Shown here one piece after another: positions 34,247-42,016 of a stretch of DNA of 64,000 bases; within the stretch, counting starts at the first letter, position 1, and each line of letters starts with the position of its first letter. The position numbers and the translations under genes were made by a program. The DNA is from Pseudooceanicola sp050897975 (GTDB lineage Bacteria > Pseudomonadota > Alphaproteobacteria > Rhodobacterales > Rhodobacteraceae), in assembly GCF_050897975.1 (NCBI RefSeq), contig NZ_JBPAXY010000006.1, positions 248,001-312,000 of the forward strand. The letters are read 5' to 3'. The notes under the pieces are model-generated. The model saw only the letters and a list, made by a program, of their open reading frames with translations. It had not been told where the DNA came from and did not search any database.

Positions 34247-35464
34247 TCAGGCGACGTGCAGTTCCGACAGGGCCAGGGTCTGCACCTCGGAATCCGCCAG
34301 ATAGTCCTTTTCCATCGTCACCTTCAGGAAGGGCGTGTGGTCGAAGACCAGATCGCGCAGCACCGCCGCCGGGGTCGGCAGGGCGTGGAACATCCGGCCC
34401 AGCTTGCGCGCCAGTTCGACGTGATGGTTGCAATAGGTCACCCGTTCTTCGTCGTAGCGGGCAAAGCCCGCCTTGACCGTCTGGGCCGTCAGATCCTGCC
34501 CGCCCAGGGCACGCATCAGGTAATAGCCGTCCTCGATGGCCATCCCCATCCCGTAGGCGGCATAGGGCGAGACCGGGTGCACTGCATCGCCGATGCCCGC
34601 CGCGCGGCCCTTGGTGTAGCCGGGCAGCGAGGGGCGGTTGTAGACCTCCCAGCGGAACATGTTGTTGGCGAAATCCGTCGCATCGGGGAAGCGCGGCAGC
34701 GGGTCGGCAAAGCCCGAGACGATGGCGCGCACATGGGCCTCGGCGTTTTCGGGCACCGGCGCCGTGGGCGAGGATTTCTCGACCACCCACCATTCGAACC
34801 CGGGCTTGCCGTCATGCAGCATCGGGAAGAAGGACGCCTGCTTGTGCCGCGAATGGCTGATCGCGCCCAGGTTCGGCGGCACGCCCTCGATCTGGGGGCA
34901 CCAGGCCAGCCAGACCCGCACGCCGACGTGGAACAGACCGGGATCGCCAAAGGCCTGTTCCGTCACCTTCGAGCGGATGCCATCGGCGCCGATGATGATG
35001 TCGCCCTCGACGCTTTCGCCGTTCTCGAAATACGCGGTGACCGTGTCGCCGGTCTCTTCATAGCGGTCCAGGGCATGGCCGGGGATCAGGATCCCCTCGG
35101 GCAGCAGATCCAGCATCTTGGCGAAGGCGTTCGAGCGCAGCATCCCGTAGTGCCAGCCCGGAATGCCGGTCTTCTCCTCGACCAGCGGGTTGAAGGGCAG
35201 GTTGGCGCGCACCTTGCCGCGGGCATTGCGGAACTCGGTCCGGGTGTAAGACCCGAAACCCTCTAGGTCGATGCCATAGTGGCGCAGCACCGCCAGCACC
35301 GGCACCGACAGCAGCACGCCGCCGCCGATCGGCTTGGGGTCGGGGGTGCGCTCGTACAGGCGCACGTCATAGCCCTGTTTCAGCGCCGCCAGCGCGGTGG
35401 ACACGCCGCCGGGGCCCGCGCCAATGATCACGACCCGACGTCCGGGCCTCCAGGTCTCTGTCAT
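34247..35464 (-). CDS. FAD-dependent aromatic-ring monooxygenase (group A)
   Basis: A 405-residue flavoprotein hydroxylase: FAD-binding VVIIGAGPGGVSTALAAL with acidic end ERTP, the GADGIRSKV motif near residue 155, and GDAVHPVSPYAAYGMGMAIED for FAD ribose. The order matches salicylate or hydroxybenzoate hydroxylases, which use NAD(P)H to hydroxylate a phenolic ring; the exact substrate cannot be told. GGAGGAGACATC before ATG 35464 fixes the start; the frame open to 35584 would cross the divergent operator. It is divergent from a TetR gene with a shared element in between. Confidence 0.9.
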   Translation of the reverse strand: MTETWRPGRRVVIIGAGPGGVSTALAALKQGYDVRLYERTPDPKPIGGGVLLSVPVLAVLRHYGIDLEGFGSYTRTEFRNARGKVRANLPFNPLVEEKTGIPGWHYGMLRSNAFAKMLDLLPEGILIPGHALDRYEETGDTVTAYFENGESVEGDIIIGADGIRSKVTEQAFGDPGLFHVGVRVWLAWCPQIEGVPPNLGAISHSRHKQASFFPMLHDGKPGFEWWVVEKSSPTAPVPENAEAHVRAIVSGFADPLPRFPDATDFANNMFRWEVYNRPSLPGYTKGRAAGIGDAVHPVSPYAAYGMGMAIEDGYYLMRALGGQDLTAQTVKAGFARYDEERVTYCNHHVELARKLGRMFHALPTPAAVLRDLVFDHTPFLKVTMEKDYLADSEVQTLALSELHVA

Positions 35465-35506
35465 GATGTCTCCTCCAGCCGCCTCCTCTGGCGGTCTGGA
35501 AAAACT

Positions 35507-35528
35507 AGAATACGGATTCTTATTTGTA
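35507..35528. promoter_or_regulatory. candidate TetR operator, copy 1
   Basis: Inverted repeat AGAAT-ACGG-ATTCT followed by TATTTGTA, in the 103-bp gap between the monooxygenase and TetR genes. A near copy occurs at 36249-36270 before the outer-membrane gene (17 of 22 positions identical). Confidence 0.6.
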
Positions 35529-35567
35529 AAGATGGACCCCGTCGCGCCGCTTGGATAGCCTGCGCCC

Positions 35568-36188
35568 ATGGTGCAGCAATTCATTCAGCCGGTTCAGGCG
35601 CGGTCGCGTAAATCCTTCGAGAAAATGGTCTCTGCGGGGGCGGAACTGATCCGCCGCAGCCCCGATGGCAGCTTCTCGATTCAGGAGCTGGCCAAGCTGT
35701 CGGGAACCTCTGTCGGCGCGATCTATCAGCGCTTCGGCAACAAGGAGACCGCCAGCGTGGTGATCCACAGCGCGATCCTCGACCGGATGGACGAGGAGGC
35801 GGCGGCACTGTTCGCGCCGGGCGATGCCCTGACCCCCGAACAGGCGGTGGAGGAGGCGGTGCGCCGCTTCTGCCAGCACACCAGCACGCATCGTGACGTG
35901 CTGCGCGGCATGGTCATGCAGGGCGAGGCGCTGCCCGAGTCGCGGGCGCGGGGCCTGGAAAGCTCGCGCCGGATCGGCCAGCTGTTCCATGGTTTCCTCG
36001 CCCATTACTTGGGCCCGGATCCGGCCCGGCACGAGATGGTCTTCCGCATGGTCTATGGCCTGGTCTGGCGCCAGATCTTCGAGGACGAGGGCAACGAATA
36101 TGTCGTGCCCCTGACCGCCGAGGCGGTGATCGCCGAGACCGCCGAGATGGCGCGCCGCTATCTGCTGGACGGCCCCGGCGCGCGCTGA
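35568..36188 (+). CDS. TetR/AcrR family transcriptional regulator
   Basis: A 206-residue regulator with an N-terminal HTH (about residues 10-60: FSIQELAKLSGTSVGAIYQRFGNKE) and a helical ligand domain. It is divergent from the FAD monooxygenase and upstream of the barrel gene, and both promoters hold the same inverted-repeat element, so it probably represses both in the absence of an aromatic inducer (inference). ATG 35568 lies 39 bp from the end of the element. Confidence 0.9.
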   Translation: MVQQFIQPVQARSRKSFEKMVSAGAELIRRSPDGSFSIQELAKLSGTSVGAIYQRFGNKETASVVIHSAILDRMDEEAAALFAPGDALTPEQAVEEAVRRFCQHTSTHRDVLRGMVMQGEALPESRARGLESSRRIGQLFHGFLAHYLGPDPARHEMVFRMVYGLVWRQIFEDEGNEYVVPLTAEAVIAETAEMARRYLLDGPGAR

Positions 36189-36248
36189 GGCCCGGGCAGA
36201 GACGCGCGCGACGGTCCCGGCAGGCCCGACGGGCCGGGGGAAATAATC

Positions 36249-36270
36249 AGAACCTGAATTCTTCTTTGTA
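36249..36270. promoter_or_regulatory. candidate TetR operator, copy 2
   Basis: AGAAC-CTGA-ATTCT followed by TCTTTGTA, 61 bp after the TetR stop and 133 bp before the barrel gene. It differs from copy 1 at five of 22 positions and keeps the ATTCTT and TTTGTA blocks. Confidence 0.55.
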
Positions 36271-36402
36271 TCACTCCCGTGAATGGCTGGGATTGATGCA
36301 ATGCGTTTTTCGAATGGTCTATCCCGCCCCTATGTTCAGCCCATCCGCGTAACCCGCCTCGAGGAGGAGGCCGGAGCGCGTCGAGTGGATTGGGAGGACA
36401 TC

Positions 36403-37506
36403 ATGAAAAGCACCCTTTGGGGCGCCGCGCTTGCCGTGGCCCAAGTATCTTGCGCCGTGGCTCAGGACGGCCCGCCGCCGGGGGCCATGCCGCCGGGCGG
36501 AATGCCGCCCCCGGGCGCGATGGCGCAGATCAACCTGGGCAATGCAGGGCTGATGGCCTCTTACTACAACGCCGACTACTTCGGCACGGTGCAGTTCCGC
36601 TCGGGCAACGGCCGCGCCGCGATCGGTGCCGCCGATGAGCCCGGCGCGCCGCAGTCGGGCTACAAGGACAAGGCCACCTCGCTGGTGGTGCCGCTGAACC
36701 TGATGCACGCGCTGCCCGATGGGCAGTCCTACCTGCGCTTCAACCTGACCGGCACCCTGGCCGATGGCGCCGATGAGCTGGTCGAGATGGACGGGCCGAT
36801 CACCCGGCTTGAGGCGCAGTATCTGACCTTCCCCGATCCCAACACCATGTATGCCGCCGGGATCTTCGTCGAGAAGACCGACCTCGAGATCATCGGGGCG
36901 GGCACCCTGGTGCGCGAAGGCATCGGCCTGCGCTTCGACATGCTGAAGAAGTTCAACGATCATTGGGGCATGTCCGCCCGCGCCGAGTACTCGTGGGGCG
37001 AAACGGATCTGTCGCTGGACATCGGCCCGGGCATGGTTCTGCAACACGTCCAGGGCGACGACCGGCTGTATCTGCAAACCGAACTGGTCGGCACCTTCAC
37101 CGCCGAGGACAGCGGCATGGTGCCCCAGGGTTGGGTGATGCACCCCGCCTTTGGTGCCTTGTTCCAGCGCAGCTATCTGGAAACCACCGCCAACAGCTTT
37201 GGCGCGCCGTCGTCGGGCGTTGTGGGCGATACCGAAGACTACGGTCTGATCTGGGGGCACCTGCGCTACGAGAAGAAGGTGGCGCCGGGGCAATGGGCGC
37301 CGAACTTCACCCTTGGCCTGGAACATGAGGTGGTCAACGACCTGGACGCCCTGACCCAGGACAGCACCTTTGCGGTGATCGGCGCGGGCGTTTCGCGCCA
37401 GCAGATGAACGGCAACCGGGTGGACCTGTCGGTGCTGCGTCACCAGGGGCTGAGCGGCGAAAGCTACAGCCAGACCCTGCTGGCCGCCTTCATCATGAAC
37501 TTCTGA
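36403..37506 (+). CDS. outer-membrane beta-barrel protein, aromatic-uptake candidate
   Basis: A 367-residue exported protein. A signal peptide (MKSTLWGAALAVAQVSCAVAQ) is followed by a Pro/Gly/Met-rich stretch (PPPGAMPPGGMPPPGAM), then alternating strands and a terminal AAFIMNF ending in Phe, as in barrels folded by BAM. It shows no match to classic Rhodobacter porins; it resembles transport-associated barrels found near aromatic catabolic genes (phenol-MetA-degradation type, tentative). ATG 36403 is preceded by GGGAGGACATC, and the upstream 40 codons of the open frame are discarded. The promoter contains the TetR-element copy. Confidence 0.75.
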   Translation: MKSTLWGAALAVAQVSCAVAQDGPPPGAMPPGGMPPPGAMAQINLGNAGLMASYYNADYFGTVQFRSGNGRAAIGAADEPGAPQSGYKDKATSLVVPLNLMHALPDGQSYLRFNLTGTLADGADELVEMDGPITRLEAQYLTFPDPNTMYAAGIFVEKTDLEIIGAGTLVREGIGLRFDMLKKFNDHWGMSARAEYSWGETDLSLDIGPGMVLQHVQGDDRLYLQTELVGTFTAEDSGMVPQGWVMHPAFGALFQRSYLETTANSFGAPSSGVVGDTEDYGLIWGHLRYEKKVAPGQWAPNFTLGLEHEVVNDLDALTQDSTFAVIGAGVSRQQMNGNRVDLSVLRHQGLSGESYSQTLLAAFIMNF

Positions 37507-37569
37507 GCGCCGCCCCAGCTGGGGCGGCCTCTCTGTAGCGGGCTGGACCTCGGCCGGTTCCGTTGCCAG

Positions 37570-37604
37570 CGCCGCGCGATCGGGGGACGATCGCGCGGCG
37601 ATTT
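37570..37604 (+). terminator. terminator after the barrel gene
   Basis: Perfect 13-bp stem CGCCGCGCGATCG / CGATCGCGCGGCG with a 5-nt loop followed by ATTT. A second perfect 20-bp palindrome (37509-37528) directly after the stop codon may form an additional stem. Confidence 0.6.
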
Positions 37605-37804
37605 GCGTTCTGCGCGGCCCTTTGCGCCCGAGGCGTGCCGGTGACGCGCCGGCCGAATTGCCCAATTGATGTGCGCGGCCTGTAACCGCTTCCTAACATC
37701 TTTGGCCGCAGGAAAGATCGCGGCCCGTCGCGCCCCCGGCGCGGTTGCGACAAGGCGGCAAAGCCGCTTGGCTTGACCCGGGACAGAGGAAGGATGCGCG
37801 TCAG

Positions 37805-39196
37805 ATGGACAGGATCGACATGCTGGTGATCGGCTCCGGCCCCGCCGGGCGGCGGGCGGCGGTGCAATCGGCGAAGCTGGGGAAATCCGTGCTGGTGGTG
37901 GACAAGGGGCGGCGCCTGGGCGGGGTTTCGGTGCATACCGGCACCATCCCGTCAAAGACCCTGCGCGAGACGGTGCTGAACCTGTCGGGCTGGCGCGAGC
38001 GCGGGTTCTACGGTCAGGGCTACCGGGTCAAGCAGGACATCGGCGCCATCGACCTGATGCAGCGGCTGCACAAGACCCTGGATCACGAGGTCGAGGTGCT
38101 GCAACACCAGTTCATGCGCAACATGGTCCGCTCTGGCTTTGGCGAGGTGCGGTTTCTGGATGCCAACACCGCCGAGATCCGCACCGAGACCGGCGAATGC
38201 ACCCTGGTCGAGTTCGACAAGGCGCTGGTGGCCACCGGCACCCATCCCTACCGCCCCGCCCATATCCCCTTCGACCGCAAACGCGTCTTCGACAGCGACG
38301 AGATCCTGGAGCTGGAGCGGATCCCGCGCACCATGACGGTGATCGGCGGCGGGGTGATCGGGGTGGAATATGCCACGATCTTCTCGGCGCTGGACGTGCC
38401 GGTGACCCTGATCGAGGCGCGCGACGAGATCCTGAACTTCGTCGACCGCGAGATCGTCGACGATTTCATCCACCAGATGCGCGACCGCGGCATGACCATC
38501 CGCCTGGGCGCGAAAGTGAAACAGGTCACCACCGGCACCACCGGGGTGGATGTGGAACTGACCGACGGGCGGCGCATCCGATCCGACACGCTGCTGTTTG
38601 CCGCCGGGCGGGCAGGGAACGTAGAGCGGCTGAACCTGGCCGCCGTGGGGCTGGAGCCCGACAGTCGCGGGCGGCTGAAGGTCGATCCCCATACCTTCCA
38701 GACCGAGGCCGAGAATATCTATGCCGCCGGGGACGTGATCGGCTTTCCGGCGCTGGCCTCCACCTCGATGGAGCAGGGGCGGGTGGCGGCCTGCCATGCC
38801 TTCGGCGTCTCGCCCCCGCCGCCGCCCGCGACCTTTCCCTATGGCATCTATGCGGTGCCCGAGATCTCGACCGTGGGCCAGTCCGAGGAAGAGGTGCGCG
38901 CCAGCGGCGAGGCCTATGAATGCGGCATCGCGCGGTTCCGCGAGACCTCGCGCGGGCATATCATGGGGGTCAACACCGGCTTTCTGAAGCTGATCTTTTC
39001 GCTGAAGTCGCGGCGGTTGCTGGGGGCGCATATCGTGGGTGAGGGGGCGACCGAGCTGATCCATATCGGCCAGGCGGTGATCAACCTGGGCGGCACGGTG
39101 GATTTCTTTGTCGAGAACACCTTCAACTATCCGACTCTGGCCGAGGCCTACAAGGTGGCGGGGTTGGATGCCTGGAACCGGATGGGCGCCAGCTAG
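37805..39196 (+). CDS. sthA: soluble pyridine nucleotide transhydrogenase (Si-specific NAD(P)+ transhydrogenase)
   Basis: A 463-residue FAD flavoprotein of the lipoamide-dehydrogenase superfamily. FAD-binding VIGSGPAGRRAAVQSAKLGK, the active-site region GGVSVHTGTIPSKTLRE, NAD-binding VIGGGVIGVEYATIFSALD and the FAD motif YAAGDVIGFPAL are present. The redox disulphide is absent: both Cys positions of the dehydrogenase family are replaced here (Val-Ser-Val), as expected for SthA, which transfers hydride between NADPH and NAD+ without a disulphide. ATG 37805 is chosen; the longer start would add a Gln/Asp-rich leader. Own promoter in the 298-bp gap is likely. Confidence 0.88.
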   Translation: MDRIDMLVIGSGPAGRRAAVQSAKLGKSVLVVDKGRRLGGVSVHTGTIPSKTLRETVLNLSGWRERGFYGQGYRVKQDIGAIDLMQRLHKTLDHEVEVLQHQFMRNMVRSGFGEVRFLDANTAEIRTETGECTLVEFDKALVATGTHPYRPAHIPFDRKRVFDSDEILELERIPRTMTVIGGGVIGVEYATIFSALDVPVTLIEARDEILNFVDREIVDDFIHQMRDRGMTIRLGAKVKQVTTGTTGVDVELTDGRRIRSDTLLFAAGRAGNVERLNLAAVGLEPDSRGRLKVDPHTFQTEAENIYAAGDVIGFPALASTSMEQGRVAACHAFGVSPPPPPATFPYGIYAVPEISTVGQSEEEVRASGEAYECGIARFRETSRGHIMGVNTGFLKLIFSLKSRRLLGAHIVGEGATELIHIGQAVINLGGTVDFFVENTFNYPTLAEAYKVAGLDAWNRMGAS

Positions 39197-39335
39197 GAGG
39201 GTGTGCCCGTGGCGGGCGGGGCGGTTGAGTATTTTTAGCCCGGTGAAAGAGCAGGGGGGGAGCGAGGCGGGTGCGGACGGCGCCCTGTGAGGGGCGAGGG
39301 GAACCGCCCCTGGCCTACGTCCGGCACCAGGGCGT

Positions 39336-39662
39336 TCAGTCGGCGAGCGTGACGGGGACGGTCTGGCGCAGGGCGCCCGTGGCGTCGAAGATCAGGATCT
39401 CTTGATCGGCGGTGACCACGGCGGTCCAGCCGCGGCCCCGGGTCACGGCCTCGGCGTGGGCGCCTGCGGGCAGGGTGATCTCGGCGGGCATCGCAGGGGC
39501 AGGCGGGCGCGCAAAACGGATGACAACCAGCCCGACCAGCGTTATCAGCCCCAGGATCATCACCACCAGAAGCGTTGTCACCAGGCGGCGCAGCAGACGC
39601 AGGCCGGGCGGTTCCGCCCCCTCCGCCGCCGCAGGAAGGTCTTTGTCCATGTCCGAGTCCAT
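39336..39662 (-). CDS. DUF6476 family single-pass membrane protein
   Basis: A 108-residue protein: short acidic N-terminus (MDSDMDKDLPAAAEG), one membrane helix at about residues 27-50 (LVTTLLVVMILGLITLVGLVV), then a small C-terminal domain (WTAVVTADQEILIFDATGALRQTV). It matches the Rhodobacterales DUF6476 family, usually beside an RluD-type gene. ATG 39662 has GGAGGAGATCTCGG before it; ATG 39650 is a second option. Either way its start overlaps the divergent rluD start. Confidence 0.8.
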   Translation of the reverse strand: MDSDMDKDLPAAAEGAEPPGLRLLRRLVTTLLVVMILGLITLVGLVVIRFARPPAPAMPAEITLPAGAHAEAVTRGRGWTAVVTADQEILIFDATGALRQTVPVTLAD

Positions 39663-40701
39663 CTCCGAGATCTCCTCCGGCGCGCCCTTGTCGGTGCGGA
39701 TCGGGGCCAATCCGCCCGGCCGTCTTGATAAGGCGCTTTCGCGCGATGTGCCAGAGGAGGCGGCCCTGTCGCGCACCCGGCTGGCGCGGCTGATCACCGA
39801 GGGGCAGGTCAGCCGCGCGGGTGTGGTGCTGAGCGATCCCAAGGCCAAGGTGGCCGAGGGGGACGTGCTGGAGATCGTGCTGCTGCAGGCGGTGGAGGTC
39901 GAGGCGCGGCCGCAGGGGATCCCCCTCGATATCGTCTATGAGGATGACGAGATGGTCATCGTCAACAAGCCCGCGGGGATGGTGGTGCATCCCGCCCCCG
40001 GCTCGCCCGATGGCACGCTGGTCAATGCCCTGCTGGCCCATTGCGGCGACAGCCTGTCGGGGATCGGTGGCGAGAAGCGCCCCGGCATCGTGCATCGGAT
40101 CGACAAGGAGACCTCGGGCCTGCTGGTGGTCGCGAAGTCCGACCGCGCGCATCACGCCCTGGCCGCCCAGTTCGAGGCCCATACCGCCGAACGCGCCTAT
40201 CTGGCGCTGTGCCACGGGGTGCCCGATCCGTCGGATCCGCGTCTGCGCGGGGTGCGGGGGGCGTCCTTCGAAAGCGGGGGCGTGTTGAAGATCACCACCC
40301 AGCTGGACCGGCACCGCAGCGATCGGCAGAAACACGCGGTTTATTTCGACCGCGGGCGCCATGCGATCACCCGGGCGAAACTGTTGCAGACCTTCGGCAC
40401 GCCGCCCGCCGTGGCGCTGGTGGAATGCCGGCTGGAGACCGGGCGCACCCATCAGATCCGCGTGCACATGGCCCATGCGGGCCATGCGCTGGTCGGCGAT
40501 CCGGTCTATGGCGGCAAGCGCAAGGTGTCGGAACGCGCCCTCGGCGTCGCGGGCGCCCAGGCGGTCACCCGCTTTCCCCGTCAGGCGCTGCACGCCGCCG
40601 TCTTGGGGGTGGAACACCCCGTCAGCGGCGACTGGCTGCGCTTCGAGGCGCCGCTGCCCGAGGATATGCAGGCCCTGCTGGACGCGCTTCCGGCCAATTG
40701 A
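39649..40701 (+). CDS. rluD: RluD-type 23S rRNA pseudouridine synthase
   Basis: A 350-residue enzyme with an N-terminal S4 domain (about 20-80: RLDKALSRDVPEEAALSRTRLARLITEGQV) and the pseudouridine synthase domain with catalytic Asp in HRIDKETSGLLVVAKS. ETGRTHQIRVHMAHAGHALVGDPVYGG is the conserved C-terminal motif. It isomerises uridines in helix 69 of 23S rRNA if a true RluD. ATG 39649 has AGGAAGG at good distance; it lies on a CATG shared with the minus-strand DUF6476 gene, so the two divergent genes overlap by 2-14 bp. Confidence 0.9.
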   Translation: MSESISEISSGAPLSVRIGANPPGRLDKALSRDVPEEAALSRTRLARLITEGQVSRAGVVLSDPKAKVAEGDVLEIVLLQAVEVEARPQGIPLDIVYEDDEMVIVNKPAGMVVHPAPGSPDGTLVNALLAHCGDSLSGIGGEKRPGIVHRIDKETSGLLVVAKSDRAHHALAAQFEAHTAERAYLALCHGVPDPSDPRLRGVRGASFESGGVLKITTQLDRHRSDRQKHAVYFDRGRHAITRAKLLQTFGTPPAVALVECRLETGRTHQIRVHMAHAGHALVGDPVYGGKRKVSERALGVAGAQAVTRFPRQALHAAVLGVEHPVSGDWLRFEAPLPEDMQALLDALPAN

Positions 40702-40920
40702 GCGGCCCTTGGCGCCCGGGGCGCGGCGGGGTTCCATGTGCCTCAGCGCGCGCAATGCGGTTTTGCGCACGAAGATGTGCGCCAATGCGAGGGCGCTTTG
40801 TCTTGTGCCGACCCGGGCGGCGGCGGTAATCTGATCTCAACAGCGGGCCCTTGCCACCGTTATCCAACGGGATCCGGGGCCTGGAACGTTTACCTCCCGT
40901 CAGGGTTTGCATGACAGATG

Positions 40921-40950
40921 CTTGAACCCGCGGCCCTGCGCTCCCATGTA
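40921..40950 (+). promoter_or_regulatory. sigma-32-type promoter upstream of rpoH
   Basis: CTTGAA at 40921-40926, a 16-bp spacer, then CCCATGTA at 40943-40950. This matches the heat-shock consensus (CTTGAAA with CCCCATNT) well and lies 50 bp before the rpoH start, indicating auto-regulation, as shown for Caulobacter rpoH. Confidence 0.65.
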
Positions 40951-40971
40951 GATGTTAAGCTCATTTACATG
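40945..40971 (+). promoter_or_regulatory. hairpin in the rpoH leader
   Basis: CATGTAGATG-TTAAGCT-CATTTACATG forms a 10-bp stem with one G-U pair, 30 bp before the TTG start. It overlaps the minus-10 of the sigma-32-type promoter, so it could be an operator on DNA, or part of a leader structure if transcription starts upstream. Confidence 0.4.
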
Positions 40972-41000
40972 AGGCGGGGAAACCTGGGAAGGACAGAGAG

Positions 41001-41897
41001 TTGAGTAACTATGCCAATCTGCCGGCTCCGACGCCGGAAGGCGGTCTGAACCGCTACATGCAGGAGATCCGCAAGTTCCCGATGCTGGAACCTGAGGAGG
41101 AATACATGCTCGCCAAACGCTGGGTCGAGCAGGAAGACACCGCCGCCGCCCATAAGATGGTCACGTCCCACCTGCGCCTGGCGGCGAAGATCGCCATGGG
41201 CTATCGCGGCTATGGCCTGCCTCAGGCCGAGGTGATTTCCGAGGCCAACGTGGGCCTGATGCAGGCCGTGAAGCGCTTTGACCCCGAGAAGGGATTCCGC
41301 CTGGCGACCTATGCCATGTGGTGGATCCGCGCCTCGATCCAGGAATATATCCTGCGGTCCTGGTCGCTGGTGAAGCTGGGCACCACCAGCGCGCAGAAGA
41401 AGCTGTTCTTCAACCTGCGCAAGGCCAAGGCCCGCATCGGCGCCCTGGAAGAGGGCGACCTGCGTCCCGAACACGTCAAGCAGATCGCCAATGATCTGGG
41501 CGTGACCGAGGACGAGGTGACCTCGATGAACCGCCGCATGGCGGGGTCTGATGCCTCGCTGAACGCCACGGTGGGCTCGGATGCCGACAGTACCATGCAA
41601 TGGCAGGACTGGCTGGAAGACGAGGATGCCGACCAGGCCGGGGATTACGAGGCCCGGGACGAGCTGGACGCCCGCCGCGCCCTGCTGGCCGAGGCCATGG
41701 ATGTGCTGAACGACCGCGAGAAGGACATCCTGTCGCAACGCCGCCTGTCGGAAGAGACCGTGACCCTGGAAGACCTGTCGGCGAAATACGACGTCAGCCG
41801 CGAACGGATCCGCCAGATCGAGGTGCGCGCCTTCGAGAAGCTGCAAAGCCGGATGCGCGAACTGGCCTCCGAGAAGGGGATGATGGCCCAGGCCTGA
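41001..41897 (+). CDS. rpoH: RNA polymerase heat-shock sigma factor RpoH (RpoHI type)
   Basis: A 298-residue sigma-70-family factor. Region 2 (about 45-115, including ATYAMWWIRASIQEYILRSWSLVKLGTT) contains the RpoH box (SAQKKLFFNLRKAK), and region 4 HTH reads VTLEDLSAKYDVSRERIRQIEVRAFEKL. The N-terminus SNYANLPAPTPEGGLNRYMQEIRKFP is that of RpoHI of Rhodobacter, not RpoHII. The start is TTG at 41001, behind GGAAGGACAGAG, and family members begin at exactly this residue. It directs transcription of heat-shock genes; control is probably by sigma-32-type auto-activation and protein stability. Confidence 0.95.
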   Translation: MSNYANLPAPTPEGGLNRYMQEIRKFPMLEPEEEYMLAKRWVEQEDTAAAHKMVTSHLRLAAKIAMGYRGYGLPQAEVISEANVGLMQAVKRFDPEKGFRLATYAMWWIRASIQEYILRSWSLVKLGTTSAQKKLFFNLRKAKARIGALEEGDLRPEHVKQIANDLGVTEDEVTSMNRRMAGSDASLNATVGSDADSTMQWQDWLEDEDADQAGDYEARDELDARRALLAEAMDVLNDREKDILSQRRLSEETVTLEDLSAKYDVSRERIRQIEVRAFEKLQSRMRELASEKGMMAQA

Positions 41898-41967
41898 CCT
41901 TGTCGCCCGCGACCGAGGGTCCGCTCTCTTTGGACCCTTAGCCCGTGATCCCTCCCATTCACGGAAA

Positions 41968-41992
41968 AAGGCCGCCCCTCGGGGCGGCCTTT
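41968..41992. terminator. bidirectional terminator between rpoH and the dipeptidase gene
   Basis: Perfect stem AAGGCCGCCCC / GGGGCGGCCTT with a 2-nt tip. On the plus strand it is followed by TTT, on the minus strand by CTTTTTCC, so it serves both convergent genes. Confidence 0.85.
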
Positions 41993-42016
41993 CACGTTTC
42001 GGGCTTGTGCGCGCGC

